Source: Micromonospora purpureochromogenes
Lineage (GTDB): Bacteria; Actinomycetota; Actinomycetes; Mycobacteriales; Micromonosporaceae
Length of the DNA: 64,000 nucleotides
Direction: 5' to 3'
Assembly (NCBI RefSeq): GCF_900091515.1
Contig: NZ_LT607410.1
Span: 3,596,001 to 3,660,000 of the forward strand
Part shown: positions 35,655-45,169 of the stretch, one piece after another
Position numbering within the stretch: the first letter of the stretch is position 1
Layout: every line of letters begins with the position of its first letter
The notes under the pieces: generated by a model
Told to the model about the DNA's origin: nothing
Database searches by the model: none
What the model saw: only the letters and a program-made list of their open reading frames with translations
Position numbers and translations under genes: made by a program

Positions 35655-35959
35655 TCCGGGTCGTCCTCCCGGCCCACCTGAAGAACCTGGCTCACGTCAC
35701 CGGCGAGGTACGTCTCGAGGTGCCCGATCCGGGTGCCGACCGGGTCACCCAGCGCCTGGTGTTGGACACCCTCGAGGCGCGATACCCCATGCTGCTCGGC
35801 ACCATCCGCGACCGCCACAGCGGCAAGCGCCGCGCTTTCGTCCGCTTCTACGCCTGCGAGGAGGACCTCTCCAACGACTCGCCCGACGCACCACTGCCGG
35901 AGCGGGTGATCGCCGGCGACGAACCGTTCATCATCCTCGGCGCGATGGCCGGGGGATAG
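35651..35959 (+). CDS. MoaD/ThiS-like ubiquitin-fold protein
   Basis: 102 residues. N-terminal beta strand [15 protein letters not shown], then [20 protein letters not shown] and the end [14 protein letters not shown]. The C-terminal Gly-Gly is the adenylation/thiocarboxylation site of sulfur carriers. No E1-like or thiamine/molybdopterin gene is adjacent; instead it is translationally coupled to the BNR-repeat protein. It could be a sulfur carrier or a protein modifier for that partner (inference). Confidence 0.85.
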   Translation: MIRVVLPAHLKNLAHVTGEVRLEVPDPGADRVTQRLVLDTLEARYPMLLGTIRDRHSGKRRAFVRFYACEEDLSNDSPDAPLPERVIAGDEPFIILGAMAGG

Positions 35960-36049
35960 GCCGGACCACGGCGAGGGCGGGTTCGCGGACATCCGGCTGC
36001 CGGGCCGACTCGCCCGTTCCTCACCGGTGGTTTCGGGTACCCGGGGCGA

Positions 36050-36796
36050 ATGGCGGAACTGCTCGAGGACGGCGACATCTACTTCCTCTACCGCCCCCGC
36101 GTCGAGGAGGAGCACGTCGACTCCCTGGACGAGGTGCAGCGGCTGCTGGTGGTGATGCACCCGTGGCAGGGGCGGCACCTGCGACTGCTGGTGGTCGGGC
36201 GTAAACGTCTGCCCGACATCGAGGAGCACGACCGCTTCTGGGCGTTCGTCGACGCGGTGGTGGACCGGCCGGAGCAGCTGCACGAGGCGCTGCAGGCGCG
36301 CACGTACCGGACGAGGACCCGCGGCGAGCGGGAACAGCAACCGGCCCGACCCGTGGCGGAGGGCGCGTACGTGATCGCCCGGCACGACGACCACACCCAT
36401 CTCGCGTACGAACTCGAACTTCCGCTGCGGCTCGGCGAGGCGCAGCACGAGTTGAGCATCGAGCCGGAGCCGAGCTACATCGTCACGGTGAAGAACCCGC
36501 AGGCACCCTCCCCGCCCGGGGTCGGCCTCCGCGGCTCCCAGAAGGTCAAGTTGCCGGCTGCGCTGCAGAAGACGTTCCACGGTCGTCGCTTCGCCCCGCT
36601 CGACCCACCCGGCTTCCTCGATCACCCCGGGACCGAACTCGTGCTCATCGGCGCCGCCCACGACGCGTCCGCGGAGCTGGAGATCGACCTGGACGCGGAG
36701 GTCGAGCGCGCGGCCCGGAGCACCATCTTCGGGGATCTGCGGATCGGGCGGCGGGAGCGTCCGGTCGCTCCCTTGTTCTCTGGCGAGTGGGCCTGA
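36050..36796 (+). CDS. conserved hypothetical protein
   Basis: 248 residues. Starts MAELLEDGDIYFLYRPRVEE and contains VQRLLVVMHPWQGRHLRLLV, GRKRLPDIEEHDRFWAFVDA, then AYVIARHDDHTHLAYELELP and YIVTVKNPQAPSP. I recognise it as a widely conserved bacterial hypothetical without assigned function. Predominantly alpha/beta and cytosolic; no catalytic motif seen. Convergent with the lipid-kinase gene. Confidence 0.78.
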   Translation: MAELLEDGDIYFLYRPRVEEEHVDSLDEVQRLLVVMHPWQGRHLRLLVVGRKRLPDIEEHDRFWAFVDAVVDRPEQLHEALQARTYRTRTRGEREQQPARPVAEGAYVIARHDDHTHLAYELELPLRLGEAQHELSIEPEPSYIVTVKNPQAPSPPGVGLRGSQKVKLPAALQKTFHGRRFAPLDPPGFLDHPGTELVLIGAAHDASAELEIDLDAEVERAARSTIFGDLRIGRRERPVAPLFSGEWA

Positions 36797-36803
36797 GCCG
36801 AAG

Positions 36804-37733
36804 TCAGCGGTCCGGGCTGTCGGCCGCCGCCATCACCCGCAGCGCGTTCGCGTCCACCCCGACCCGGATCGGCGTCGTCCCGCACAACTCGCCGTCCACC
36901 TCCACCCGCGCCGGCCGGTCGGTCTCCAGCCACAGCTCGCCCACCGCGAGGAAGGGCTCGTCGCGCAGCCTCCGCCGGTGGCCGGTGGCGGCATTGCGGA
37001 CGGTGGCGCGGATCAGCCCCCGCCGCGTCGCCCCGCCGACCGGGTACGCGACCAGCAGCCGGTCGTCGGCGTCGGCGTCGGCGGTGATCGGCCGGCCGGC
37101 GTGGAACCCGCCGTTGGCCACGTAGAGCTGGTGGGTGACGAGTTCGTGCGTGGTGTCACCGGCGCGGACGGTGGCGCGCAGCGGCCGGTGCCGGCCCAGC
37201 AGCGCCAGGGCGGTCAGCGGGTACGCGAGCCGACCGGAGACCCGCTTCAGGCGCGGCGGCGTCCGGAGCATGATGTCGGCGGAGAGGCCCACGCCGACGT
37301 GGTTGGTGAACCGCCTTTCGCCGGCGACCCCGAGGTCGACGTCGATGACCTTGCCCTGGGTGAGGACCGCGATGGCGTCGTCGAGGTCCAGCGGGACGCC
37401 GACGGTGCGGGCGAAGTTGTTGGTGGTGCCCAGCGGCAGCAGGCCGAGCGCGATGTCCCGGTGGGCGAGCAGCCGCCCGGCGGTGCTGAGCGTACCGTCG
37501 CCGCCGCCCACGACCAGGACGTCCGGCTTCAGGTCGGCGGCCGCGGCGACGCTCTCCTCCAGCTGCCCGGGCCGGTCGGTCCGGTACGTGCCGAGCAGGT
37601 CGAACCCGGCGGCGACCAACCTGGCCCGGGCCCGCTCGCAGTGTTCCCGGCCGCGGCGGGAGCCGGCGTTGATGACCAGCGCCGCCTTCCGGTCGCGCCG
37701 GATGGCCGCGGTCAGCTCCTGCTTCGTCCGCAT
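36804..37733 (-). CDS. diacylglycerol kinase-like lipid kinase
   Basis: 309 residues from ATG 37733. DAGK catalytic-domain signatures: ALVINAGSRRGREHCERA, DVLVVGGGDGTLSTAGRLLA (nucleotide-binding GGDGT), GLLPLGTTNNFARTVGVPLD (PxGTxN). C-terminal part LETDRPARVEVDGELCGTTP matches the YegS/DgkB type. Phosphorylates diacylglycerol or a related lipid, or sphingoid-like alcohols, at the membrane. Confidence 0.9.
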   Translation of the reverse strand: MRTKQELTAAIRRDRKAALVINAGSRRGREHCERARARLVAAGFDLLGTYRTDRPGQLEESVAAAADLKPDVLVVGGGDGTLSTAGRLLAHRDIALGLLPLGTTNNFARTVGVPLDLDDAIAVLTQGKVIDVDLGVAGERRFTNHVGVGLSADIMLRTPPRLKRVSGRLAYPLTALALLGRHRPLRATVRAGDTTHELVTHQLYVANGGFHAGRPITADADADDRLLVAYPVGGATRRGLIRATVRNAATGHRRRLRDEPFLAVGELWLETDRPARVEVDGELCGTTPIRVGVDANALRVMAAADSPDR

Positions 37734-37837
37734 GAACCACGACCCTATCTCCCGTCGGACCGTCGTCCGCTCCGTTGGCAAGCGTCGACTGCGCGACGGT
37801 GTCGAAGCCGGGCGAGGACGGGTGCCGAGCAGACTCG

Positions 37838-38653
37838 TCAGGTGTCGCAGGCGATGCCGTCTCCGTCGCGGTCGAGGTCGTAGATGTCCCGGCCGACCAC
37901 CCGCAGCGGTCCGTCGACGTACGCGGGACCGTTGCCGCTGCCACCGGCACAGTCAACATCACTGGCGATGGGCACGCAGGCGCCGCTGTAGTTCGGGTCG
38001 CACGTCCGGGCCTCCTTGGTGCCGACCCTGACGACCTGCGTGACCGGCGCCTTCGTGATCTCCGACTTGACCAGCTTCTTTGCCGTCTGAACGCCGTCCG
38101 CGAGGGTGACCTGGTAGGTGAGGGTCCTGACGCCCGGGACCCCACGGGTGGTCACCTTCCTGGTGCCCTTCGCCAGCGAGGAGTCGTAGACCGTCCGGGT
38201 CTGGTACCCCACGTTCTGCGTCTCGGTGACAGTGCGCGTCTGCACCACCGGTGTCGCGGGGGCCGTCGGTGTCGCTGCCGGCGTACTCGGGGCCTGCGTC
38301 GGTGCCGCCTCGGCCGCGCTCGGGGAGGGGTCGTCGGCGGCCTGGACAGTCGGGATGGACTCAGCGGCCGGATCCTTCGCCCCCTGTGAACTGGGCGGCG
38401 GCGGAGAGACGATCGCCGCGATGGTGACTCCTCCGCAGCACAGCAGCACGAGCGTGACGGCGCTGATCGCCACGATCTTCAAGGTGCTGTTGGATTTCCG
38501 TGGCTGTTGACTCCAGCCACCGGCCGCCGCTGGAAACTGAGCGGTCGGATACGGCGGCGTTCTCCAGTCGTGACCGGCCGGTGGCACAGCAGGGGGAGGC
38601 GGCGGAGGCGGTGGCTGCTCGTGCCACGGGTCCTGCGGAGGCTGGTACGTCAC
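37838..38653 (-). CDS. membrane-anchored G5/excalibur domain protein
   Basis: 271 residues, GTG start. Proline-rich cytosolic head (HEQPPPPPPPPAVPPAGH), one membrane helix (LKIVAISAVTLVLLCCGGVT, about residues 57-78), a threonine/alanine/proline linker, a G5 domain (TVTETQNVGYQTRTVYDSSL; GVPGVRTLTYQVTLADG), and a C-terminal excalibur calcium-binding motif DLDRDGDGIACDT with a cysteine pair. Likely a cell-wall-facing protein; G5 binds glycans such as N-acetylglucosamine in other families. Confidence 0.88.
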   Translation of the reverse strand: MTYQPPQDPWHEQPPPPPPPPAVPPAGHDWRTPPYPTAQFPAAAGGWSQQPRKSNSTLKIVAISAVTLVLLCCGGVTIAAIVSPPPPSSQGAKDPAAESIPTVQAADDPSPSAAEAAPTQAPSTPAATPTAPATPVVQTRTVTETQNVGYQTRTVYDSSLAKGTRKVTTRGVPGVRTLTYQVTLADGVQTAKKLVKSEITKAPVTQVVRVGTKEARTCDPNYSGACVPIASDVDCAGGSGNGPAYVDGPLRVVGRDIYDLDRDGDGIACDT

Positions 38654-38911
38654 ACCCTGAGTGTGCTGAGCAGGGCCGATGTGCAGCACCGCCGGTCGGT
38701 CACCCGTATCGGTCTTTTGAGGACACCTCACCGTACGATCATCCGGCCAGGCAGGTTCGCCAAAGATCAAGTCCGGTGGAAGTCGTCACCGCGGGGTGCA
38801 GAGCGGCGGTTCGGCGTGCCCGGTGGTGAGCGTCAGAGGTGCCCACCTGGGGGAGCGGGCTTCGGATGACAGGTTGACGGCCGGTCGAGGTGCCGGGGTC
38901 TACGGTCAGGT

Positions 38912-40042
38912 ATGGGCTTCTCGATCAAGCTGGCGCCCGGCGTGCGCATCCGCGCCTCGTCGAGAGGCATCCGGACCAGCCTGGGTCCGCGCGCCGCCCG
39001 AGTGCACGTCGGGGCCGGGGGCGCAGGGTTCTCCAGCGCCGTCGGACCCGTCGGTTTCTACACCTCCCTGGGTGGTGGTCGGGGCGGCAGCCGTTCCGGT
39101 CGCCGCCCGTCGGCAGCGGCGTACCAGCGGCAGGTGGCCATCCAGCAGCGGCAGGCGGTGCAGGCACAGCGGGCCGAGGAGGCGCGGCACCTGGCGCAGG
39201 CATTCCTGCGCATCCTCGACCTGCACCGGGTCGACTTCCCCGTCGCCACCCGACCGGTCGCGCCGCAACCGGCGGCCCCCGATCGCGCCAGCATCTACCA
39301 GCACTACGAGCAGCACGCCCTGGCCGGCATCGGCTTGTTCGAACGCGCCAGACGGGCCCAGGCCAAGCACCAGGCCTTGCGGTGGGCAGAGGCCGAGGTG
39401 CAACGGCAGTGGGCGACCCGCTGCGAGCAGCAGGCCGCCTGGCAGCAGTACCTCGACCAGCGCTGGCACCAACTGTGCACCAATGCCGCCGAGGTGGTCC
39501 TGGAAACGTTGGAGGAAGCGTTCGAGGACAACGAGGCCCCAAGCGCCGCTGTCGGCGTCGCCGACGGGGAGGTCTCCCTCGCCGTGCTGGTGCCGAGCAT
39601 CGATCAGGTCGTGCCCGAGCGCATGCCCACCACCACCCAGGCCGGCAACCTGTCGCTGCGCAAGCTGCCCCAGCGCGATCGCGCCGCCTATTACAAACTG
39701 TTCGCGTGCGGGCAGGTCCTCGTCACGATCCGGGAAGCCTTCGCCGTTGCACCCGGCCTCCGCTCTGCCCGGGTCGCGGTGCTCCGGCACGACGGCACGG
39801 ACAGCTACGGGCGGCCCCGGATGTCGTGCCTGCTTGCTGCCAAAATCGACGGCAAGGCGTTGGCAGGAGTGCGCTGGGACGCGGCCGACGCCGCCACCGT
39901 CGTCACCGACACCAGCAGTGAACTGCTGCTGAACCTGCGGCCCCGCACCGGGGAACTGCAACCACTCAACCTCGACGCCGAACCCGCACTCGCCGAACTC
40001 ATCAGCGCCGTCGACCTCGCCGAACTCACCGGAGCCGAGTAG
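38912..40042 (+). CDS. DUF4236 domain protein
   Basis: 376 residues. DUF4236 is at the N-terminus: MGFSIKLAPGVRIRASSRGI, RTSLGPRAARVHVGAGG, VGPVGFYTSLGG, a basic glycine-rich fold. The rest is helical and glutamine/alanine-rich (YQRQVAIQQRQAVQAQRAEE; LRWAEAEVQRQWATRCEQQA). A C-terminal alpha/beta part (SARVAVLRHDGTDSYGRPRM) resembles DUF4236 proteins of Micromonospora. Function unknown. A strong hairpin follows. Confidence 0.85.
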   Translation: MGFSIKLAPGVRIRASSRGIRTSLGPRAARVHVGAGGAGFSSAVGPVGFYTSLGGGRGGSRSGRRPSAAAYQRQVAIQQRQAVQAQRAEEARHLAQAFLRILDLHRVDFPVATRPVAPQPAAPDRASIYQHYEQHALAGIGLFERARRAQAKHQALRWAEAEVQRQWATRCEQQAAWQQYLDQRWHQLCTNAAEVVLETLEEAFEDNEAPSAAVGVADGEVSLAVLVPSIDQVVPERMPTTTQAGNLSLRKLPQRDRAAYYKLFACGQVLVTIREAFAVAPGLRSARVAVLRHDGTDSYGRPRMSCLLAAKIDGKALAGVRWDAADAATVVTDTSSELLLNLRPRTGELQPLNLDAEPALAELISAVDLAELTGAE

Positions 40043-40118
40043 GTGCCACGGCCGGCCTCGGCGATCCTGGCCCGGCAGATGATCAACCCGCGTTAGCCCA
40101 GCATGTCCGTCGGGTCCG

Positions 40119-40156
40119 CCGCCGCCCGGCCTGTCGGGGGCTGTGCCGGGCGGCGG
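40119..40156. terminator. bidirectional terminator hairpin
   Basis: CCGCCGCCCGGC (40119-40130) pairs perfectly with GCCGGGCGGCGG (40145-40156) around a 14-base loop. It lies between the convergent DUF4236 and penicillin-binding-protein genes, 10 bases from the stop of the latter. Confidence 0.7.
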
Positions 40157-40165
40157 CTGGTGCCG

Positions 40166-42517
40166 TCACCCCGCCGGGGTCAGCGACGGCTCCGCGCTCC
40201 GCGACGGCTTCGGGCTGCGCGACGGGCTCGGCTTGGGCGATCCGGTCGGCGTCGGCGTCGGCTTCCCGGTCGGGCTCGCGGTGACGCACGTGCCCGGTTC
40301 GCAGGTCGGCCGGGTCACCGTCGGCGTCGGCTGCGCCGAGGTCGGTTTCGGCGTCGCCGGGGCGGTGGGCGACGGGGTGTCGTCCGGGAACGTCGGCTCC
40401 TGGAACCGGTACTTGTCCGGGTCCAGTTTGAGTGCGGCCGTGGCCTGTTCCATGAACTGCCGCCAGATCGGGCCGGGGCCGGTGGACCCGTAGACGTCGT
40501 AGCCGCCGTCGGAGGTCCTCAGCGGCTTGCCGTCGACGGTGCCGAGCCAGACCGCGGCGGCCAGCGCGCCCGTGTAGCCGACCATCCAGGTGTGCACGTT
40601 CTGGGTCGTGCTCGTCCCGGCCTGCCAGGTGCCGGTCTTGCCGGCGGAATCCCAGCCGTTGTCGAGCTTCGCGGCCTTCACCCGGCTCAGCGTCCAGTCG
40701 AGCTGGTTGATCGCCTCCCGGTCGAGCCCGATGTCGGTCTGCACCAGCTGTTCTTCGAGGATCTTCTCGTCGCCCTTGGTGACCGAGCGGACGAAGTGCG
40801 CGTCGGCCCGCTTCCCGCCGGCGGCGAAGGTCGCCATCCCGTTGGCGTGGTCCTGCACGGTGATGCCGTACTGGCCGATGCCGACCTCGGTGGAGAAGTG
40901 CGGCGCCAGCTCCTCACCCGAGTGGCCGCGCAGTTCGATCCGCTTCGGCCGCGGGTTGCCCTTCTCGTTGGCCCACATCGAGTCGACCCCGGCCTTGGTG
41001 GCCATGTCGATCACCTTCGCGGTGCCGAGCTGCTCGGTGAGTGCGAAGTAGGTGACGTTGAGCGAGGCGACGGTGGCCTCCCACAGCGCGCAGTCCGGCT
41101 GGCACGGTGCCCGCTCGGCGTTGCGGATCGGGCCGGCGGGGCTGCCCTTGGTCCGGCCGGAGGCGGGGAACTCCTTGATCTCCGGCGAGTCGAAGTGCTG
41201 CTTCACCGAGATCTTCTCCTGGACGGCGGTGGCCAGGTCGTACACCTTGAACGACGACCCCGGCGGGTGCTGGCCGAAGCCGCGGGCCTCGCCGTTCTCG
41301 TCCTGGTACCAGCCGGCGTAGTCGGCGCCGGAGCCGTCGCTGCCGCCGTGGTAGCCGAGCACCCGGCCGGTGCCGGGTTCCACCGCCACGAGCGCGGCCT
41401 GCCAGTTCTTCGGCTGCCCGCGGACCGCCTCGGGGGCGGTGTCGCGCCGGAGGTCGGCGGCGGCGTCGGCGGCGTCCTGGACCCGCTTGTCGATGGTGGT
41501 GACGATCTTGAAGCCGCCGTTGCGGATGTAGTCGGCGGGCTTGCCCTGGAACGGCTCGGTCTGCCGCAGCTCGCTGAGCACGTGGTTGACCACCAGGCCG
41601 GTCGGCCGGTCGAGGTTGGACCGGCCGGCGGCGGGATCGAGCGGCTTCACCGTGTCCGGGTACGCCAGGTTGGCCGCCTCGTCCGCCGACAGGTAGCCCA
41701 GCTTCACCATGCCGTCGCGGATGTAGTTCCACCGGTCGATCGAGTTCTGCCGCGCCAGCGGGCTGCGCTGCGGATCGTAGCCGGGGTGGCCCTCGGGGTC
41801 GTCCGGGTCGGCCTCCGGCTGCTTCACCATCGCGCAGAGCACCATCGCCTCCGCCGTGGTCAGCTGGTTCGCCGCCGGCGCGTCACGGCGCACCGTCTTG
41901 CCGAAGTACGCCTGTGCGGCCGCCTCGATGCCGTACGAGCCCCGCCCGAACGGCACGGTGTTCAGGTAGAAGCCGAGGATCTCCTCCTTGCTGTACTTGT
42001 CGTCGAGCTTCCACGCGATCACCGCCTCACGGAGCTTGCGCGAGTAGGAGACGCCCTTGAGGTCGGCGGCCACCCGGGCGTACTGCTGGGTGATCGTCGA
42101 CGCGCCCTGGCGCTGGCCGCCGGTGACGTTCGACCAGGCGGCGCGCAGCACCCCGCTGAAGTCGATGCCCTCGTTGGTCCAGAACGTGCGGTCCTCGGTC
42201 GCCACGATCGCCTGCTTGGCGGCGTCGTTCATCTCCGGGTACGGCACGATCGTGCGGTTCTCCGTGCCGAGTTTCGCCATCGGCGTGCGACCGTCGGCGA
42301 AGTAGACCGTGGTCGACTCCGGCAACTCCAGGTCGCTGGGCGTGGGCACGCTGTCGACGTAGTACGCCCCGGCGGTGAGACCGCAGCCGGCGAGCAGCGC
42401 GAGCACGGCCAGGACGATCAGGAGGCGCTTGCGCCGACGTTTCCGCGCCGGCCGGGCACCGGTCGATCCGGGTACGGGGGCAGCGCTGTCGTCGTTACCG
42501 GTGGGAGGCACCCGCAC
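40166..42517 (-). CDS. class A penicillin-binding protein (transglycosylase/transpeptidase)
   Basis: 783 residues, GTG start with GGAGGG upstream. Basic cytosolic tail and one membrane helix (RLLIVLAVLALLAGCGLTAG), GT51 glycosyltransferase with catalytic Glu108 (VATEDRTFW) and QGASTITQQYARV, then the transpeptidase domain with Ser421-Lys424 (PPGSSFKVY), Ser485/Asn487 (SLN) and Lys627 (AGKTGTW). The C-terminal 80 residues are a low-complexity Pro/Ser/Thr tail with a Cys pair. Polymerises and cross-links peptidoglycan outside the membrane. Confidence 0.95.
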   Translation of the reverse strand: MRVPPTGNDDSAAPVPGSTGARPARKRRRKRLLIVLAVLALLAGCGLTAGAYYVDSVPTPSDLELPESTTVYFADGRTPMAKLGTENRTIVPYPEMNDAAKQAIVATEDRTFWTNEGIDFSGVLRAAWSNVTGGQRQGASTITQQYARVAADLKGVSYSRKLREAVIAWKLDDKYSKEEILGFYLNTVPFGRGSYGIEAAAQAYFGKTVRRDAPAANQLTTAEAMVLCAMVKQPEADPDDPEGHPGYDPQRSPLARQNSIDRWNYIRDGMVKLGYLSADEAANLAYPDTVKPLDPAAGRSNLDRPTGLVVNHVLSELRQTEPFQGKPADYIRNGGFKIVTTIDKRVQDAADAAADLRRDTAPEAVRGQPKNWQAALVAVEPGTGRVLGYHGGSDGSGADYAGWYQDENGEARGFGQHPPGSSFKVYDLATAVQEKISVKQHFDSPEIKEFPASGRTKGSPAGPIRNAERAPCQPDCALWEATVASLNVTYFALTEQLGTAKVIDMATKAGVDSMWANEKGNPRPKRIELRGHSGEELAPHFSTEVGIGQYGITVQDHANGMATFAAGGKRADAHFVRSVTKGDEKILEEQLVQTDIGLDREAINQLDWTLSRVKAAKLDNGWDSAGKTGTWQAGTSTTQNVHTWMVGYTGALAAAVWLGTVDGKPLRTSDGGYDVYGSTGPGPIWRQFMEQATAALKLDPDKYRFQEPTFPDDTPSPTAPATPKPTSAQPTPTVTRPTCEPGTCVTASPTGKPTPTPTGSPKPSPSRSPKPSRSAEPSLTPAG

Positions 42518-43277
42518 CCACTACCCTCCGGCCGGTCCGCCGAATCTTGACCAGCCCGCGTTGTGCCCGGTGCCGCCGGTCGGACGGGCTCAGACCTCGG
42601 TCAGCCCCGGTGGCCCTCTGCCAACCGCGTAGCATATGCACCCCCACCCTGACTTTTTCCTACCAAGCTATGTGCACCTATTCGGCAGATCGGTTTCGAC
42701 GCACAACCCTGATCGGCTCGGGCTGTCCACGCGATGTCCAGGGGCTTGTCGTACCGCTGAACCTCCCTGACGACGACATCAGTAGCCGGAATCCAGACCT
42801 GCAGGGCGACCTTACCGGCAGGTCGGCGGGATCGGGCTCGGTGCGCCAAGGCGTTTCCCCCACTCGCCGCTTCCTGGATTGCCGGGCGGCCGTCCCCGCG
42901 GAAGCGTGACTGAGGGTCGGGGTTTCGCCACGGTCAGGCGACGAAAACGTAACGAGACGTCCGGCGACGCATCCGTCAGATCGCGTCCCTTGACTGACGC
43001 GAACGAATGTATTGGCACTGACACTCTCTGCATAGTCCAACGCCATGAGGGCGAAACGTGCATCTGGGCGATCCTGCTCCGGCGCGATCGCCTTTCTTTA
43101 CGTCAACCGTTATGAGGGGCGACAGTCGCGGACTGAAGCACCCTGCCGATGCAGCTGCCGCTCCGGAGCTTTGACCCAGGTGTGCCCGTCCGGCATGAGC
43201 AAATCCCGGTTCGCCGTTTTCCCATGTCCAGGCGGGGCGCAAGTTCTCCCGTTCACGGCCGGTTGACCTGCTGGTCA
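42518..43277. other. gene-poor, AT-richer intergenic stretch
   Basis: About 760 bases without a convincing gene. It is visibly richer in A/T than the flanks. A 78-codon plus-strand frame (42879-43115) and an 82-codon minus-strand frame (42601-42849) are open, but neither has a good ribosome site or recognisable content. It probably holds the promoters of the PBP gene and of the acyl-CoA synthetase gene. Confidence 0.5.
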
Positions 43278-43290
43278 GGTCATGATGACC
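43278..43290. promoter_or_regulatory. palindrome GGTCATGATGACC before the acyl-CoA synthetase gene
   Basis: Perfect 6-1-6 palindrome (GGTCAT-G-ATGACC), 43 bases before the chosen start; a second short inverted repeat GACC-TGCT-GGTC lies just upstream (43265-43276). A plausible operator for a fatty-acid-responsive repressor. The regulator is not identified. Confidence 0.4.
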
Positions 43291-43332
43291 GGGTGCCGTC
43301 CGGACGGCGGTACGGCGAGCGGAGGAGTGGTC

Positions 43333-45165
43333 GTGCAGGACGTATCGGTCGAGCCGGTGGTCACCGGCGCACCGGTGCCCAACCTGGCCGAGATGGTGTG
43401 GGACAACGCCCGACAGGTGCCCGACGTGGTGCAGTTCGTCCGTCCGGATCCGGTTTCCCGGTCGTGGCCGGCGCGCCGGTCCGTGCAGGGCCGGGCGCTG
43501 CCGGTGACGTGCGAGCAGTTCCGCGACGACGTGCTCACCCTCGCGCGCGGGTTCATCGCCGCCGGTGTCGGGCACGGCGACCGGGTCGCTCTGATGAGCC
43601 GCACCCGCTACGAGTGGACCCTCGTCGACTACGCCCTCTGGTCCGTCGGCGCGGTCACCGTTCCCGTCTACGAGACCTCCAGCGCCGAGCAGTTGGGGTG
43701 GATCCTGGCGGACTCGGGTGCGGTGGGGTGTGTGGTGGAGACCGCGGCGCACGACGTGATGCTGGCCGGCATGCGCGACGACCTGCCGGCGCTGGGCCAG
43801 ACGTGGCAGATCGACGGCGGTGGGCTGATCGCCCTTGCCGGGCAGGGCCGCACCGTCGACGACGGGCAGGTCGAGGAGCGGCGGCGGGCGGTGTCGGGCG
43901 GGGACCTGGCCACGATCGTCTACACCAGCGGCACGACCGGCCGGCCGAAGGGCTGCGCGTTGACCCACCGCAACATCTACTGCGACGTCACCAACGCGAC
44001 CTCGGTGCTGCCGGAGCTGTTGCATCCGGGCGCGTCGACGGTGTTGTTCCTGCCGCTGGCGCACGTGTTCGCCCGACTGGTCCAGGTGGGTGTGGTGCGC
44101 ACCCGCGCCACGATGGTGCACAGCGCCGACCCGGGCAGGGTCTTCGAGCAGCTGCGCAAGTGCCGCCCGACGTTCATCCTCGCGGTGCCGCGGGTGTTGG
44201 AGAAGATGTACGCCAGGGCCAAACGGCGCGCCGAGGACAGCCACCGGCGACGGCTGTTCGCCATCGCGGACGCCGTCGCCGTGCGATACAGCCGCGCCCT
44301 GGACACCGAGCGAGGTCCGAACATCCTGCTGCGGCTGGCGCGGGCCGGGTGTGACGTGCTGGCGTACCGGACGTTGCGCGCCGCCCTCGGCGGACGGTGC
44401 CGGCTGGCGATGGTCGGCGGCGCGCCGCTGGAACAACGGCTGGCGCACTTCTTCCGCGGCGCCGGCATCACCGTCCTGGAGGGGTACGGGCTGACCGAGA
44501 CGGCTCCGGCGGTGACGGCGAACGTGCCCTCGGCGATGCGGATCGGCACCGTCGGCCGCCCGCTGCCCGGCGTGGAGATCCGCATCGCCGAGGGCGGGGA
44601 GGTCCTCGTCCGCGGCGAGATGGTCTTCTCCGGTTACTGGAACAACCCCGACGCCACCCGGGCGACCCTCACTGACGACGGCTGGTTGCGCACCGGTGAC
44701 CTCGGCAGCCTCGATCCCGACGGCTACCTGCGCATCACCGGCCGGATCAAGGAGATCATCGTGACGGCGGCGGGGAAGAATCTCGCCCCCGCTCCGATCG
44801 AGGAGCAGGTCCGCGCGCACCCGCTGGTCGGCCAGTGCATGCTCGTCGGCAACGACCGCCCGTACGTGACCGCCCTGGTCACCATCGACCCACCGGCGTG
44901 GCAGCGGTGGCGGGCCGCCCACGGCCACCCGGACGCCGACGTGGCCGACCTGCGGGACGACCCCGAGCTGCGCCAGGAGATCGAGACCGCGGTCGACCAC
45001 GCCAACCAGACGGTGTCCAAGGCGGAACAGGTCAAGCAATTCCGGATCCTGCCCCGCGACCTCACCGAAGCCGACGGGGAGCTCACCCCCACCCTGAAGG
45101 TCAAACGCGAGGTGGTCCAGGAGCGCTACGCCGCCGACATCGAGGCGCTCTACCGCGGCCACTGA
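43333..45165 (+). CDS. AMP-forming long-chain acyl-CoA synthetase
   Basis: 610 residues from GTG 43333, six bases after GGAGGA; ATG 43282 is an alternative but lacks a ribosome site. Adenylate-forming signatures: ATIVYTSGTTGRPKGCALTH (P-loop), GYGLTETAP (A5), DGWLRTGDLGSLDPDGYLRI (A7), GRIKEIIVTAAGKNLAP (A8) and ELTPTLKVKR (A10 lysine). The layout matches the FadD15/long-chain group. Activates fatty acids to acyl-CoA in the cytoplasm. Confidence 0.92.
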   Translation: MQDVSVEPVVTGAPVPNLAEMVWDNARQVPDVVQFVRPDPVSRSWPARRSVQGRALPVTCEQFRDDVLTLARGFIAAGVGHGDRVALMSRTRYEWTLVDYALWSVGAVTVPVYETSSAEQLGWILADSGAVGCVVETAAHDVMLAGMRDDLPALGQTWQIDGGGLIALAGQGRTVDDGQVEERRRAVSGGDLATIVYTSGTTGRPKGCALTHRNIYCDVTNATSVLPELLHPGASTVLFLPLAHVFARLVQVGVVRTRATMVHSADPGRVFEQLRKCRPTFILAVPRVLEKMYARAKRRAEDSHRRRLFAIADAVAVRYSRALDTERGPNILLRLARAGCDVLAYRTLRAALGGRCRLAMVGGAPLEQRLAHFFRGAGITVLEGYGLTETAPAVTANVPSAMRIGTVGRPLPGVEIRIAEGGEVLVRGEMVFSGYWNNPDATRATLTDDGWLRTGDLGSLDPDGYLRITGRIKEIIVTAAGKNLAPAPIEEQVRAHPLVGQCMLVGNDRPYVTALVTIDPPAWQRWRAAHGHPDADVADLRDDPELRQEIETAVDHANQTVSKAEQVKQFRILPRDLTEADGELTPTLKVKREVVQERYAADIEALYRGH

Positions 45166-45169
45166 CCCA

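Noticed and set aside
40103..42550. 815-codon plus-strand open frame opposite the penicillin-binding protein
   Set aside because: Mirror frame of a gene with complete GT51 and transpeptidase motifs; no ribosome site or domain of its own.
43000..43030. TTGGCAC...TGCA resembling a sigma-54 promoter
   Set aside because: GG to GC spacing is wrong for sigma-54 and actinobacteria of this kind lack that sigma factor.
42879..43115. 78-codon plus-strand ORF in the AT-richer gap
   Set aside because: No ribosome site, no motif and unremarkable composition; reported only as part of the intergenic description.
43333..45165. Start of a nonribosomal peptide or polyketide cluster
   Set aside because: The adenylate-forming enzyme has no carrier, condensation or ketosynthase neighbours and matches the long-chain acyl-CoA synthetase layout.
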